Positions 36,107 through 49,312 of a stretch of DNA of 64,000 nucleotides are shown in pieces (position 1 is the stretch's first letter; every line of letters starts with the position of its first letter). Location: assembly GCA_963971535.1 (NCBI GenBank), contig OZ020588.1, positions 124,743,008-124,807,007 of the forward strand, written 5' to 3'. The notes below the pieces were generated by a model. The model had not been told where the DNA came from, searched no databases, and worked only from the letters and a program-made list of their open reading frames with translations. Both the position numbers and the translations under genes were made by a program. The stretch comes from Notolepis coatsorum. Lineage: Eukaryota > Chordata > Actinopteri > Aulopiformes > Paralepididae.

Positions 36107-38540
36107 TATATCATACTAGCTTCCACTCAGCGTCATCTGCACTACGAGAGCTGAGCGGGAGCTTGAAGCTCGACAAATGTACCCCATTGAGGCCCCCCAC
36201 AACCATCAGAACCGGAGAGGACCGAGCCCCCCCGACCCTCCCTAATGGAGGATACCCCCCCTATTAGAGGACGGGAAGGAGACGGAAACGACAGTGCGAA
36301 GAGAAACTCGAGCAACTCAACGCACAGGGTGAGCAGACCGTGGCTTGACCCCACGACTACCCACACGCACAACCCGCATGCCACCAGGGAACGAACGGAA
36401 AGAACAAACCTCGTTACCGCCCCCAAAAACACGGGGTCGAGAGCAACTCAACCCCGTGGCAAGGCCGTAGCAGCGGAGCGCGAAGGAAGACCCAGACCCA
36501 CTGAAGGGACTGGATCCCCCGGAAAAAGGGGGCCCGGAGAAGTGAACGACGCCACAGCATCAAGACCTCACCAGGCGGTCACTTAGTGACACCGCCCCCC
36601 ACATCGCCAGCGTATTCGGACAGGGCCCCTCCAAGAGCGGGCCCTTCCCCCCACTAGCACGGCGCCTGGCACACTGACCCTGGCAAACTCAGGCAGTCAG
36701 CATGGCCGTAACTCGAAGCACTCAAAAGGCTACACTACAGCGGAAGCAGGCAGCGCACCGGGGAGACGACCCCAGAGGGGGTCGATCCCTCAAACCAGGC
36801 AGCAGGTGTTTGACCCGAGCCTGGAGCACTGCGGACGAGACAGGCGCCAAAGGGGTCAACTGAAACAGCACCCCCGGCGGAAGGGGCGTATGCTGGCATT
36901 GTTGCGCACCATGACAAAGTCTCCACCAAAAAACCCCGACCCAGAGGGGCCGAGGCAGAGAAGGCTGACGATTGGCAGACGTCATGAACGTGCAGGGGCA
37001 CACTCAACCGGGTAACCCGAGAGGTGACTCTGCTCCAACACACCAGGGAATCAACCACCCTCTTGGTACCACATGCGGTGGTTGTTCCTATAACCCCTCA
37101 AGAAAAAACTCCAAAACACACCTGCGGGTACACACTGGCTATACCGCAGTACAAGTGTTACAGTTTTCAAAAAGGGGTTATTCCAGGCCTACAGGTCGAC
37201 GAAACACAACTTCGGACCGGGCCCGGCGGCTCGGGAAGCACACAGGGATGCCATAGGAGGTTCATAAGACCACCCCAACAGCCCCCTCTTCACCATGCGT
37301 AAGAGAGGAGCGAAAAGAATGGAGAACCAGCCCCTTCATGATAGCGCAGGGTACAACATGTACCCAACAAAGGGTCTACATAACGCCCAACCCTGTGACA
37401 CCCGGGCCGACCCGGCATTTCTTCCCCCGAAAAAAGCACAAGTCCCTCAGGGTACCAGAACAGCAGATCTGCGTCCCTGGCGGACAACGGGTTAACTGAC
37501 CTGGACCAGCGTGACCAGAACCAGTCCCGTGCCCTAATCACGCCGACATTCCCACTCCAATAGAGGGGGTAGATACGCGTGTCGATCTAAAACATGAAAA
37601 GAGGGCGCCACCCAGACGGTCCCATTCGTACCGTGCTCAGTGGCCCAACCCAAGGGCGTGAGACCCCTCTACCTATGTTTTGATCTATTCCGTTAACATC
37701 CCCCAGATATGAACGAGAATTCGTCGAGACCTAGTAACAGGCGCTCGGAAGAGAAAACCTCCATCCCAGTTGCACTATAAAAACGCTGTTTTAATAACGA
37801 GCAACCAAGGCGTACCAGCCTCATGCGTGATTCTTATCAGAAACACCCCGAGCCAGCACTATGTACGCGTCGAGACCCAAACACATCAATGGATAGTCTA
37901 ACAAGACACCAGACATTGTTCCTCCAAGTCGCCTGGGAGAACGACAAGGAGCCGTCGTGCTTCATGTTCTTTCCTCTTTTTATTAAAAAAGAAAGAAATA
38001 CAGACTGACATGAATCCCACGTGACGCGGCTAAGGGTACATTTTTTTTTCATTTTTACATCCCGCCACCCTCGCCACAGGAAGGAGACGGGAATCCCCAG
38101 AGAGACTTACCACGCGAGCTGTATAGATTGAAAAGAAATATTGCAACATTGAGCTATGTAACACATGGGTTAAGGCTCTCCGAGGAGGAGACACTGAACC
38201 AATACACACTCAATAATCGAATTGAATCGAATACACATACAATAGAGCAGAACTCCTTTTTGAAGTTCTACTCACCTTGACAATCTGATGAGGAGACTCT
38301 GAAACTCTGAGGAGGCTCCCTCACTGGGAAGGAGAGTCCGAACTCACAGAAGGCACTTCTCCCTGAGGAGGAGCTTCGTCAGGAGGAGCTCTGACAACTC
38401 CCTGAAACAGATCCATAACATGGAACCTGAACAACTCACGGAAGTCTTACCAATAGAAACACGCTCAGTGACGTACTCTATGGCGGGGGAATTTCCGCGG
38501 TGCACACGCCCAATTTTTCAGGGCGTGGGACCAGGAAACT

Positions 38541-38558
38541 CCCCCCCCCCCCCCCCCC
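38541..38558. repeat. Poly-C run
   Basis: About 18-20 consecutive C, flanked by AACT and TACCC. Prone to assembly error; capable of i-motif/G4 formation. Confidence 0.9.
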
Positions 38559-39254
38559 TACCCTGTAACGTGCCGAACAGCAACGTGACAGGAACCCTGA
38601 AGGACAGGGGGTTTTAACCCCTGACCAATCAGGAAAGGGGAGGGAAGGTTTACCAGTTCACCCCTTTACGACCCCTCACCCCTGATACGATGTAATGACA
38701 AAGTAGAGCATGACCCAGTCATAGCATGCTACATGAAGCATCTAACAGCTTCACATAGCTCATGTGCTAACCTGCTATCTGAGTTTTACTAAGGAACAGA
38801 GAGGGCCCCTTTAAGAGCCCCGGTCCAGACTTACATATGTGCTTCTGTGGGCCAAAACCTAACCCAGTTGTAGATCACAACGACACACACAACCCTTCAT
38901 CACAACAAAAACTGGCAAAAGTACACTCTTACTACAGAGGAACACCGTTTTTCATAACGAGAGAGACATAAGTCCTTGATTACGTATTGGCCACAGGCCT
39001 TGCTAAGCACACATGATAAGTGACCAAACAACCTTTTCTTTAGGAAAAGAATAGTTTCTCAAGCGGAAGCACAACCACAGCAACTTAAGCTGAGGGTTAC
39101 ATCGTATCCCCATAAACACAGTGACACAATATATTGTAAACAAACATGTCTGAGAGGAGGGGGGGGAAGCCCCAGGGAAACCGGGGTGGTCACCCCTCCT
39201 ACCTTTCCCTTGATACGACCAGATTGAACAGGTACCCCTGTTAATATGTGAACA

Positions 39255-40048
39255 CAGGGAGCGAAATTAACTTTTTGACTCACCGGCCAGTGGCGGGTAG
39301 ATGGGAAGAATCTACCCGCCAAGCAGATTTCTTACCTGCCAACTTTTTTTTGATAAAAAAAATTATTATTATTTTATATAAAAAAAAATCTTTTTAATAA
39401 AATATATATATTATATAATCATACTTGTAGTTGTATTATCTGCGAGACATCGCCACCTCGCTGTCTGCAAACAGCTCCACTGTCTGTGTGTATACTCTAG
39501 TGGCCTCCAGCTCCAGCAAGGATTCTCCGGCGCTACAGCTGGACCCTAAACTCTTACATTCAGCATGAAAGGATTCTCCTGCCCTGCACCTGGACCCTAG
39601 TCAGCAGCGCTGCAGCCCTCATGCGATGTAATAGGACACTTGCAGTTGTTTATGTCGGGAGCTATCAGAAGCTAGCCAGCTGGATAACGTTACACAATGC
39701 CTCATGTATTAAACTAAAATTTAATAGTTGACTGGGTCATTTTGTAACAGTAGCTAACATCAGCTCACGGAGGTCTCTCTGACTAGACTAACATCAGTCA
39801 CGGTGACTGTGTGTTTACATGCAGCATACAGAAACAGGTAGGGGAGGTTTAGGAGCAGCAATGTGCCGCCGCTGCGTGTCTGTGCTCAGACAGCGAGTGA
39901 GAACTCCGCTCAGAATTGGATCATGATTTTCGGTTTTCACATGACCATTTGATTGGCCGCCACACGGCGGTCAGTCCTCTAAGTGGGAGGCGCCAAACGT
40001 AAAAACTGCCCGCAAATGGCGGGCGGCGCTCTCTAGTTTCGGTGCCTG
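39255..40048. mobile_element. Non-autonomous hAT inside the DIRS-like element
   Basis: Starts CAGGGAGCGAAATTAACTTT and ends CTAGTTTCGGTGCCTG; the first ~15 bp are inverted-repeat related. A perfect 8-bp duplication TGTGAACA flanks it (39247-39254 and 40049-40056). 794 bp, no transposase. Younger than its host element. Confidence 0.88.
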
Positions 40049-40377
40049 TGTGAACATGCTGTTCATTGTCATCACAGGCTGAGAAAAAAATTCATTCCTC
40101 AATCACATGTCACTAAGCATAGCTTCACAGGTTAAATAACCCTCTTAGTTGTGAATTCACCCACGTTACAAACGTTACATGAACACACATGTTTTCATCA
40201 CAACTAACCAGTTCATTTTTACACATGTAAAAAACAACGCCGATTTTCTATGGAGAGAGAAGTTATACCAGTGACAAGACAATTCACACACAACACGCGT
40301 CGTATCCTCAATGTATTGCAGCAACACACGTTTTGGAAACATCGTTATTACAAAACATTTAGAAGGGAGTGTTTAAA

Positions 40378-40515
40378 GTCCGGTCAGGACTCCTACCTTC
40401 ACCCTGAGCGCAGGCCGAGAGGACTGCAACACTGGTCAACGGGACACCGAGTTGAACCCGGCATCTCCTGCGTCGGTGACGAGGGTAATGTCCGCTACGC
40501 CACCCAGCCGCCGTT
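40378..40515 (-). mobile_element. tRNA-like SINE head fragment
   Basis: The minus strand reads GCTGGGTGGCGTAGCGGACA with box A TGGCGTAGCGG, and box B GGTTCAACTC about 45 bp later. This is the same head type as the SINEs at 18013, 34484 and 48282, but without their body. Confidence 0.6.
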
Positions 40516-41769
40516 CTCCATGTTGACGAAGTCCTCGCTGGCTTGGCACCCGGGTGTAGGGTCGACTAACATCCTCTGTCAAAGATGACGTCGTAGTCAG
40601 AGTGTTTAAGGCATGTTATAGTCACAGTAACGTTCAACAGTGTAGCATTAAGCTAACAGCTGCCCGACTGATAGCAACAAGCTAACGTTCACTAGCCTAG
40701 TGAACACAACGAGCTAGCGCCGCAGCTAACAGCTGACTGGCTAACAACAGTAGGCCACAAACTAGCACGCCAGCTAAGCAGCTATCACCTGAACTGTACA
40801 CAACGACATAATAAGCCACACTTCAGACAGGCCGCCGCCTAAGTCCCTCCCCATCCTAAGAGGGAAGAGAAAAAGAAATGTCAAACACAGTTTTCAACAG
40901 TGATTTACCAGACATACAGTGGAGCCGGCACAATTCCCATCCGGGCTGCAGCCGACTTGAGCATGGATCTTCCGATAACGAAGATCCATGCCCACATTTC
41001 CTCGTTAGGGTGTACTTCCACATTCATGTGAAAGATGGGGCCTGCACGGGACAGAGAAGCATCCGCTTGTCCAGAGAATCCTGGGTTCAACCAGGTCTCG
41101 GTCACGGCCAACTAGGTCGACCATCATGGGCGTCAGACCAAGATCCTCCGTCCGCCGTTTAAGAAGCCGAGCAGAGGACCCCAATCCGGGGCCGGCCTTC
41201 GTAAAATTGTCAGCTAACCCCCATAGCGTTAACAGACAACTAGTGCTCGCAAGCAAAACAGTACTCACCCAGCTCGGAAGCAAACCGGTTTCTCACACAG
41301 CCGGTGCCTCCCACAGTCCAGCTGTATAACCGGAGGTTCAATACCTATCCAGCTGCAGCAAGGAGGACTGCAGGTGGGGAGTATATCAGCAGCGCGAGCC
41401 CCTAATACGAAAAAGCCGGTGGAGGTCAGAATGATCATCATCTTCCAGACACTCCAGTGACGAAGACAAAATAGTGAGAGAGAAAATAAAGATATAATGT
41501 CAACGTATCTCGTTGTCTTCTGTTTTCCTCTCAACTTTCTTCAGCTTAACAACCTCGTCAAGTGATGTATATAACAGGCACTTCCTTGTGGTGAAAGTGA
41601 AAAAGGAGGCGAGTGTGTGGCCACACACCTGCTTATGAAGGTAGCGGATGGGGGTGTGGCCAGACGAATGTTGGTATGTAAAGGTACAGTGTGAATTTTT
41701 ATTCAGTGCATATGCACAAAGTGAGGTTAGTGGAGATGACGCTGAGCGGAAGCTAGTATGATATAGAAC

Positions 41770-42330
41770 ACTCTACTGTTCACTCATCTCACCTTATATC
41801 AGTTATTGTGTTGAAGTATGGGGGAATACTTATGGGACCAATATAAAACCATTACTACAGAAGAGCGCTGTAAGAATCACACATAAAGTGAATTATTGAG
41901 AACACACAAACACATTATTTATTAAATCTAGAATAATTAAACTTGAAGACATGGTTAAGTTTCCAACAATGTTAATTATGTTTAATGTGTGTTAAATAAT
42001 ACACTGCCAGAAAAACTACAAAATCTTTTTCATTTAGAAAGTGAGTTTAGTAGGAGAAAATACAATTTTAAACATCAGTTTGTATGTACCACGCTTAAAC
42101 AGATGTGCCCTTCAGTTATTGGTGTAAAGTTGTGGAATTCTCTCCATAGCGAGCTTAAGGGATGTAATAGTATTTATCAATTAAAAAAAATATATAAAAA
42201 AAAATATTTAGTCAGTATCAAATGTGATCTGAATAGTGAGATATTTTTTTTATTTGAATTTTTTTTATTCTTTATTCTTGATGATTCCATGTGCCAAATA
42301 AAAACTCTGAACTCTGAACTCTGAACTTAA
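41770..42330 (+). mobile_element. L2/CR1-like LINE, 3' segment after DIRS-like insertion
   Basis: Continues from 35816: LYCSLISPYISYCVEVWGNT, then YGTNIKPLLQKSAVRI. Further on, 41989-42230 reads KLQNLFHLESEFSRRKYNF and GVKLWNSLHSELKGC, the usual LINE C-terminus. It ends AATAAAAACTCTGAACTCTG with a (TGAACTC)n tail. There is at least one frame break between 41900 and 41990. Confidence 0.85.
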
Positions 42331-43862
<1,532 letters not shown>

Positions 43863-44140
43863 GACATACATCGATAGGTGATTCTGGTGTTGAAAGAACA
43901 CCTGTGGTCATCCCTGGCCGCTGCTGTTTGTGCCTGTGTGTCTGTGTCTTTGCACTTTTTCTATGAGTGTGTGTGTGTGTGTTTATTTGAGAGAGAGTGA
44001 GAGAGAGAAAGAGAGAGAAATAAATACAGGCATGTAGCCAAATGTGACTGGAGAAGCTAGGGAGGATGGACCTAGATTAGGGGTGCCTGTCTATTCATGT
44101 GTGTGTATGTATGTGCTCAGTACATGCATGTGTGGTGAGT

Positions 44141-44264
<124 letters not shown>

Positions 44265-44373
44265 AAAAAGAGAACACATTCCTCAGCCTTAACACAAAAA
44301 GCTGTCTGCCATTAATCTCTCTCTGTGGCCAAGAGGAAAGCCACAGCAGGCAACCAAGGCTTTGTATTTACCG

Positions 44374-44458
44374 CACACACACGCGCGCGCGCACGTATGC
44401 ACGCGTGCACACACGCACACACACACATACACGCACACACACACACACACACACACTG
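44374..44458. repeat. (CA)n / (CG)(CA) microsatellite
   Basis: CACACACGCGCGCGCACG then CA repeats, directly touching the terminus CTGTAAACCCG of the next element. Confidence 0.95.
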
Positions 44459-45510
44459 TAAACCCGAATAAGTTTCCAGAACTTAAAAAAATTGAGGCCA
44501 TCCCATGCCTCAATTTTTTTAAGTTGATAAACTCAAATGTTTTCAGTTGGCTAAGACTTACAATTCTCAGTTAAGGCAACTCAAATATGGTCTGTTACTG
44601 TGACTTAAGGTTCTCAGTTAAGTCAAATCAAATATGGTCAGTTACTCTGACTTACAGTTCTCAAGTGGAGTCAACTCAAATATGTTCAGTTACTGTGACT
44701 TACAGTTCTCAGTTAAGGCAATTCAAATATATTAAGTTACTGTGACTTAAGGTTCTCAAGTGGTGTCAACTCAAATATGTTCAGTTACTGTGACTTACAG
44801 TTCTCAGTTAAGGCAATTCAAATATATTCAGTTACTGTGACTTAAGGTTCTCAAGTGGTGTCAACTCAAATATGTTCAGTTACTGTGACTTACAGTTCTC
44901 AGTTAAGGAAATTCAAATATATTCAGTTACTGTGACTTAAGGTTCTCAAGTGGTGTCAACTCAAATATGTTCAGTTACTGTGACTTACAGTTCTCAGTTA
45001 AGGCAATTCAAATATATTCAGTTACTGTGACTTAAGGTTCTCAAGTGGTGTCAACTCAAATATGTTCAGTTACTGTGACTTACAGTTCTCAGTTAAGGCA
45101 GTTCTAATATGTTCAGTTACTGTGACTTAAGGTTCTCAAGTGGTGTCAACTCAAATATGTTCAGTTACTGTGACTTACAGTTCTCAGTTAAGGCAGTTCA
45201 AATATGTTCAGTTACTGTGACTTAAGGTTCTCTAGTAGAGTCACCTCAAATATGTTCAGTTACTGTGACTTAAGGTTCTCAAGTGGAGGCAACTCAAATA
45301 TGTTCAGTTACTGTGACTTAAGGTTCAACCTTAAATCCATGTGATTAAGTTAACAGAACTCAACGACATTGAGGCCATCCCATGCCTCATTTCTTTTAAG
45401 TTAATCAACTCAAATTTTTTAGTTAATCAACTCAAATATTTGCAGTTACTATAACTTAAGGTTCAGTTTTAAAATCCATGTGAATAAGTTAACAGAAAAA
45501 TAACTACACA
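44458..45510. repeat. Satellite-bearing element with ~95-bp dimeric repeat
   Basis: The end is CTGTAAACCCGAATAAGTTT. From about 44560 to 45330 two related ~47/48-bp monomers alternate: one contains CTTACAGTTCTCAGTTAAGG, the other CTTAAGGTTCTCAAGTGGTG. They form a 95-bp higher-order dimer repeated about 7-8 times. A perfect hairpin AACTTAAAAAAATTGAGGC / GCCTCAATTTTTTTAAGTT lies at 44480-44525, and a decayed second copy at about 45363-45403 flanks the array. Confidence 0.8.
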
Positions 45511-46536
45511 AGCACATTATATCAACTTCAAACAACTCTTTTATTTTTTTCTATTCAAAGAGTATACATATATAATCTGTATGTTAGCAATGTACAATAA
45601 CACTGTAAACACCGTACACTGTTTTTGGACTATATATGTTAACAATACCGACCAGGTATTAGTGCCTTGCAGTGCAGATATGAAGTTTTCCCCTTTTTTT
45701 GTATGCATTTAGGAGGTTTTGTTCTTCATCGAAACTATTTATCTTACAAAAACATTGTGTTACAACTTCAAACTCTTTATATTTATTTCTATTCAAAGAG
45801 TATACATCTATTTATCTTACAAAAACATTGTGTTGCCCTCTCCAACATTATGGCAATGTTAAAATTGAAAATATATATATATAGAAAATATATATAGAAA
45901 ATAAATACATGCATGTTATAACATGTACATACAATGTAATGTATATTACACATTTAATCCCTCTGGTCACAATAGTGTAATAATGTTTGTTATAAGGCTC
46001 TGAAAATGTTACTGAATGATGTATCAATGTATTTCCAGCAAATATTGAAATAATAAAGGGTCTCAATATGTGCAGTGCACATGACCAGAGCCGTTTACAT
46101 CCTGGCTGAATTACTCAAATTTGTATAGTGTGGTCATAGAATGAGCAAACATGTTGACGGCAACTATTGTGACCGTTGGGATAACACAGTGTATCTATGT
46201 ACAGTACAGAATAAAATGTATAGATTATCTGAAAATTGTCAATCCGCTTGGCACATGTAAAATTCACAAACGATGGGCTGTATATTGGGTCCTGCCAATG
46301 TGGAACCAAAATGCCAATCCACATTACATGCTATACAGCAGGCAATACTGTTAATAGTGCACATACCTACATATGGAAATGCAGCTGTATTTGCTCCATG
46401 ATGTATCATGGAACAAGATGGTGTTTTCATTGAAAGAGTTAGTCAGAATGTCAGAGGCACCATCCGTCATTTAGAGCAGGCTATGTTTGCAGAATGATAA
46501 ACTCTGTACTAAGAACACTATACAGTACACTAACTA
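45511..46536. other. No gene recognised
   Basis: AT-rich. A ~70-bp direct duplication (CTTACAAAAACATTGTGTT at about 45742 and 45812). No supported coding region. Confidence 0.4.
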
Positions 46537-47370
46537 TACTGCCCTGTCAAGGCAGACCACAGTAACAGTGAAACTGAGAAAAATGGCTTTAAAGTTTTTT
46601 GACTTGCCATCCAAAATGTGTTATAGGTAGATAGATGATAGTACCCAGATTTAACATGTATTAATGAAGTAATCTTTAGGCATACAAAAATATGACGTAG
46701 TTATTTTAATTAACCCCAAAAAAGCAGATACTGCACTCTGCTGCACGATTTCCTTAAATAATTATACAGGTAATGTACAGGCAAAGTGCAGTAACTTCAA
46801 ATACAATGTTGTTTTCCCTCCAGCTTTCATAACTTCACCTAGCCATTTTATTTGGATCATCATCATTCCAATATATTCAGGTATTACATTTCATTTTCAA
46901 AATGGCTAGGTTAAGTTATGAAAGCTGGAGGGAAAACAACATTGTATTTGAAGTTACTGCACTTTGCCTGTACATTACCTGTATAATTATTTAAGGAAAT
47001 CGTGCAGCAGAGTGCAATATCTGCTTTTTTGGGGTTAATTAAAATAATTATGTCATATTTTTGTATGCCTAAAGATTACTTCATTAATATCTGGGTACTA
47101 TCATCTATTTACCTATAACACATTTTGGATGGCAAGTCAAAACACTTTAAAGCCATTTTTCACTGTTTGGAAGTTACTGCGGTCTGCCTGGGTTTTGAGT
47201 GTGATTTTGTAGTTACTGCAGTTTTTAAAACCCCATATTTCCAAAACTGAGCGACATTAACATCTGAAACTTGGTCACAAGATAAAACATTTATTGACAA
47301 GGTCAATTTCACTCATAACAAAATTTTTACTTTTTTCAAGTTACTGCGGTTAGCCCTTGACAGGGCAGTA
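46537..47370. mobile_element. Large fold-back DNA element, 834 bp
   Basis: Termini are TACTGCCCTGTCAAGG and its reverse complement, flanked by TA on both sides (46535-46536 and 47371-47372). Internally, about 46600-46850 and 46895-47140 are near-perfect inverted copies (GCTTTCATAACTTCACCTAG / CTAGGTTAAGTTATGAAAGC). TA duplication suggests a Tc1/mariner- or ISL2EU-type element; no transposase. Confidence 0.7.
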
Positions 47371-47372
47371 TA

Positions 47373-47944
47373 CTACTGCCTACAAGGTCTCAAGGATACA
47401 GTCCCACTCACAGCATACAAGATCGATGGTCTGCTGCTGCTGACTCCCAAGCGATTCATTCAAGTGAAACAGAACTGAGTCCAGCTAATGGTGAATAGTT
47501 ATTTTATTAATCAATTATTGTGTCTTTATTCACTCTAGTTGTGTAATTGACCAGTTCATATTCTGTATAAGTTCATATTCTGTATATGTTAATAATAACG
47601 CTTCTGTGTTGCGTTTATGGCTCCTGGTATATCGCCTTGTACTCTGTACTGAGAACACTAACTCTACCACTGCCTACAAGCAATGGAAGCAGTCAGAGCA
47701 GAGTGGCATTTATGCCCATTGCCTCCTATTGTTCCTCGAGAAACAAATGTTTGGGACTTGGATGTTGCCTTTGAGATTCTGATAAACTCTTTCAATTCTA
47801 AAACTTACTTGGATGAAATTACAATAATGCCAGCTATAGACTGTTAAGAAAATTCGAACTGTAAAACTCTCAAATGTAAACATATTACATAAAAAATAAA
47901 GAACAAGGTACATTGAGTAGTTTGGACCTATTGGCTGAACATCT
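47373..47944. other. No gene recognised
   Basis: CTCTGTACT(G/A)AGAACACTA at 47641 repeats 46501, so the flanks of the fold-back element are partly duplicated. Otherwise unassigned. Confidence 0.4.
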
Positions 47945-48200
47945 GCAAAGTAGTACAGCAACTTTTGATGGTATTATTTTGACATGACAAGACATTTCAG
48001 ATGAGTTTCTATAGACACACTTTTGAGGTGTTGGTAAGTGCTTTGGGGTAGTGCATAGATTAGTCCAAACATTACAGGAAGGAATCACCAAATCTGGGGA
48101 GGCTGATCATGATATGACTTTCAATGACAATAGAGATTGTCACAGGCTGGTAGTGAACTGGACTTGCGTCATGATCACTGATTACAGTAAGGAATAGAAA
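47945..48200 (-). pseudogene. Duplicate of SAMD3-like last exon, decayed
   Basis: The minus strand reads TVISDHDASPVHYQPVTISI, VIESHIMISLPRFGDSFL, then after a one-base shift FGLIYALH and PKALTNT. It is a second, independently decayed copy of the last exon at 48816-49091. It retains the ~40-bp segment (IVIESHIMISLPRFG) that the other copy has lost, but has lost a G at SFL|VMFG and part of the following helix. The two copies are separated by a SINE. Confidence 0.65.
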
Positions 48201-48281
48201 CTCATCTGAAAGAAGGATGTGGGGTGAGGTATTAATTTCCTTGTCATGTCAAAATAATACCTTCAAAAGTTTAATGCAAGA

Positions 48282-48675
48282 GCGGTCAGGTGACGTAGCG
48301 GAGATTGCGTTCGTCACCAACGCTGGAGACACTGGATTCGCGTGTTCGAATCCAACTCCCTGCGTTGTCACCAGCTTGGCTGGCCGTTCACACTAATACA
48401 ATTTGGCAGTATTAGGGGGTGGGGAAGCTGGCGGGTGGGAATCTGGCGTTGTGGACAGCGACGCCTACAGGTCAGGTCTCGGCGCTTGCTAAGCGGGGCA
48501 GAACTTGGTGGAGATAGCGTGCCCTCCCACGCGTTACACTTCACCAATGAGTGCCCTCGCTGCCAAGTGAAAAGACATCACTGGCTGTCGGCGCACGTCT
48601 CGGGGGGAAGCGTTGCGATCGACTCGGGACGCCCTTATACCGACTCGTAGGAGAACATGCATACAGCACCAGGTA

Positions 48676-48706
<31 letters not shown>

Positions 48707-48812
48707 ATGGGGGGAGGGGAGGGGGGGGGGGCTAATGGGGGGGGGGGGGGGGGAGGAAATGGCACAAGATAATTGGGACGGGGAGAAAATCCATTAAAAA
48801 ATCAGAAAAAAA
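48282..48812 (+). mobile_element. tRNA-derived SINE, copy 3, with long G runs
   Basis: Box B GTTCGAATCC is perfect. Body words CTCCCACGCGTTACACTTC and AAGTGAAAAGACATCACTGG match the other SINEs, and the tail is GGGACGGGGAGAAAAT with an A-run. Positions 48677-48757 have expanded to long G tracts where the other copies have AGGGGAGGGGGGAA. It lies between the two copies of the SAMD3-like last exon. Target duplication unclear. Confidence 0.85.
48677..48757. repeat. Poly-G tracts (G-quadruplex candidate)
   Basis: Runs of about 35, 6, 4, 11 and 20 G separated by AAT, A, CTAAT. Likely unstable and hard to assemble. Confidence 0.9.
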
Positions 48813-48815
48813 AAT

Positions 48816-49091
48816 GATTGCATCATCAAGTCATTCTTGAGAGTCTGCAACCTGGGCAACATTTTACCAGCTTCTAGACCTAGTAAAATCTTCTGAATGA
48901 ATTCAAAAGTGTTGGTAAGTCCCTTGGGGTAGCTGAGGTGTAGTGCATAGATTAGTCCAAACATTACCAGGAAGGAATCACTAATCAGAGATTGTCACAG
49001 GCTGGTAGTGAACTGGACTTGTGTCATGGTCACTGATGACAGTAAGGAGGGCCACTGCAACACCCTGAAGCTCTGGCTCATCAGGCGTGTC
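48816..49091 (-). pseudogene. SAMD3-like last exon
   Basis: Acceptor CTTCAG just upstream (49092-49093). Frame DTPDEPELQGVAVALLTVIS, DHDTSPVHYQPVTISD, then TAG at 48981. Compared with the duplicate at 47945-48200, about 36-40 bp (the IVIESHIMISLPRFG part) is replaced by GATTAG, so the stop is created by a deletion. Beyond it DSFLVMFGLIYALHLSYPKG, LTNTFEFIQKILLGLEAGKM and LPRLQTLKNDLMM still read as conserved protein, showing where the original C-terminus was. Confidence 0.65.
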
Positions 49092-49312
49092 CTGAAGGAA
49101 TGAAAGAGACATAATAATCACAAATAAATCCATGGTTTCTACAAAGTGCAGCACAAAGCTAAGTATATGGAGTTGTGTTTGTAAGTTGTTTATATTTTAG
49201 TTAGAACAATTTTTTTGGTGAGAAGGTTATTTTTATTTAACCAGGTTAGTCCCGTCGAGATCAAATATCTCTTTCACAAGGGAGACCTGGAAGGAAGGAA
49301 GACTGATACTTA

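Larger units (their letters stand above)
36103..41769. mobile_element. DIRS-like element with inverted termini, no intact coding region
   Basis: The left terminus GTTCTATATCATACTAGCTTCC (first 20 used) is the reverse complement of the right terminus, which ends ATGATATAGAAC. The right terminal repeat (41560-41769) is homologous to the end of the element at 1-2316. The interior is AC- and GC-rich at 36140-37700 and carries no recognisable RT, recombinase or gag, so it looks like a non-autonomous or decayed copy. A hAT (39255-40048) and a tRNA-like SINE head (40378-40515) lie inside. Confidence 0.65.

Noticed and set aside
36142-37541. Several 80-110-codon frames on both strands in the DIRS-like interior
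   Set aside because: GC/AC-rich composition keeps frames open; no gag, RT or recombinase motifs were seen.
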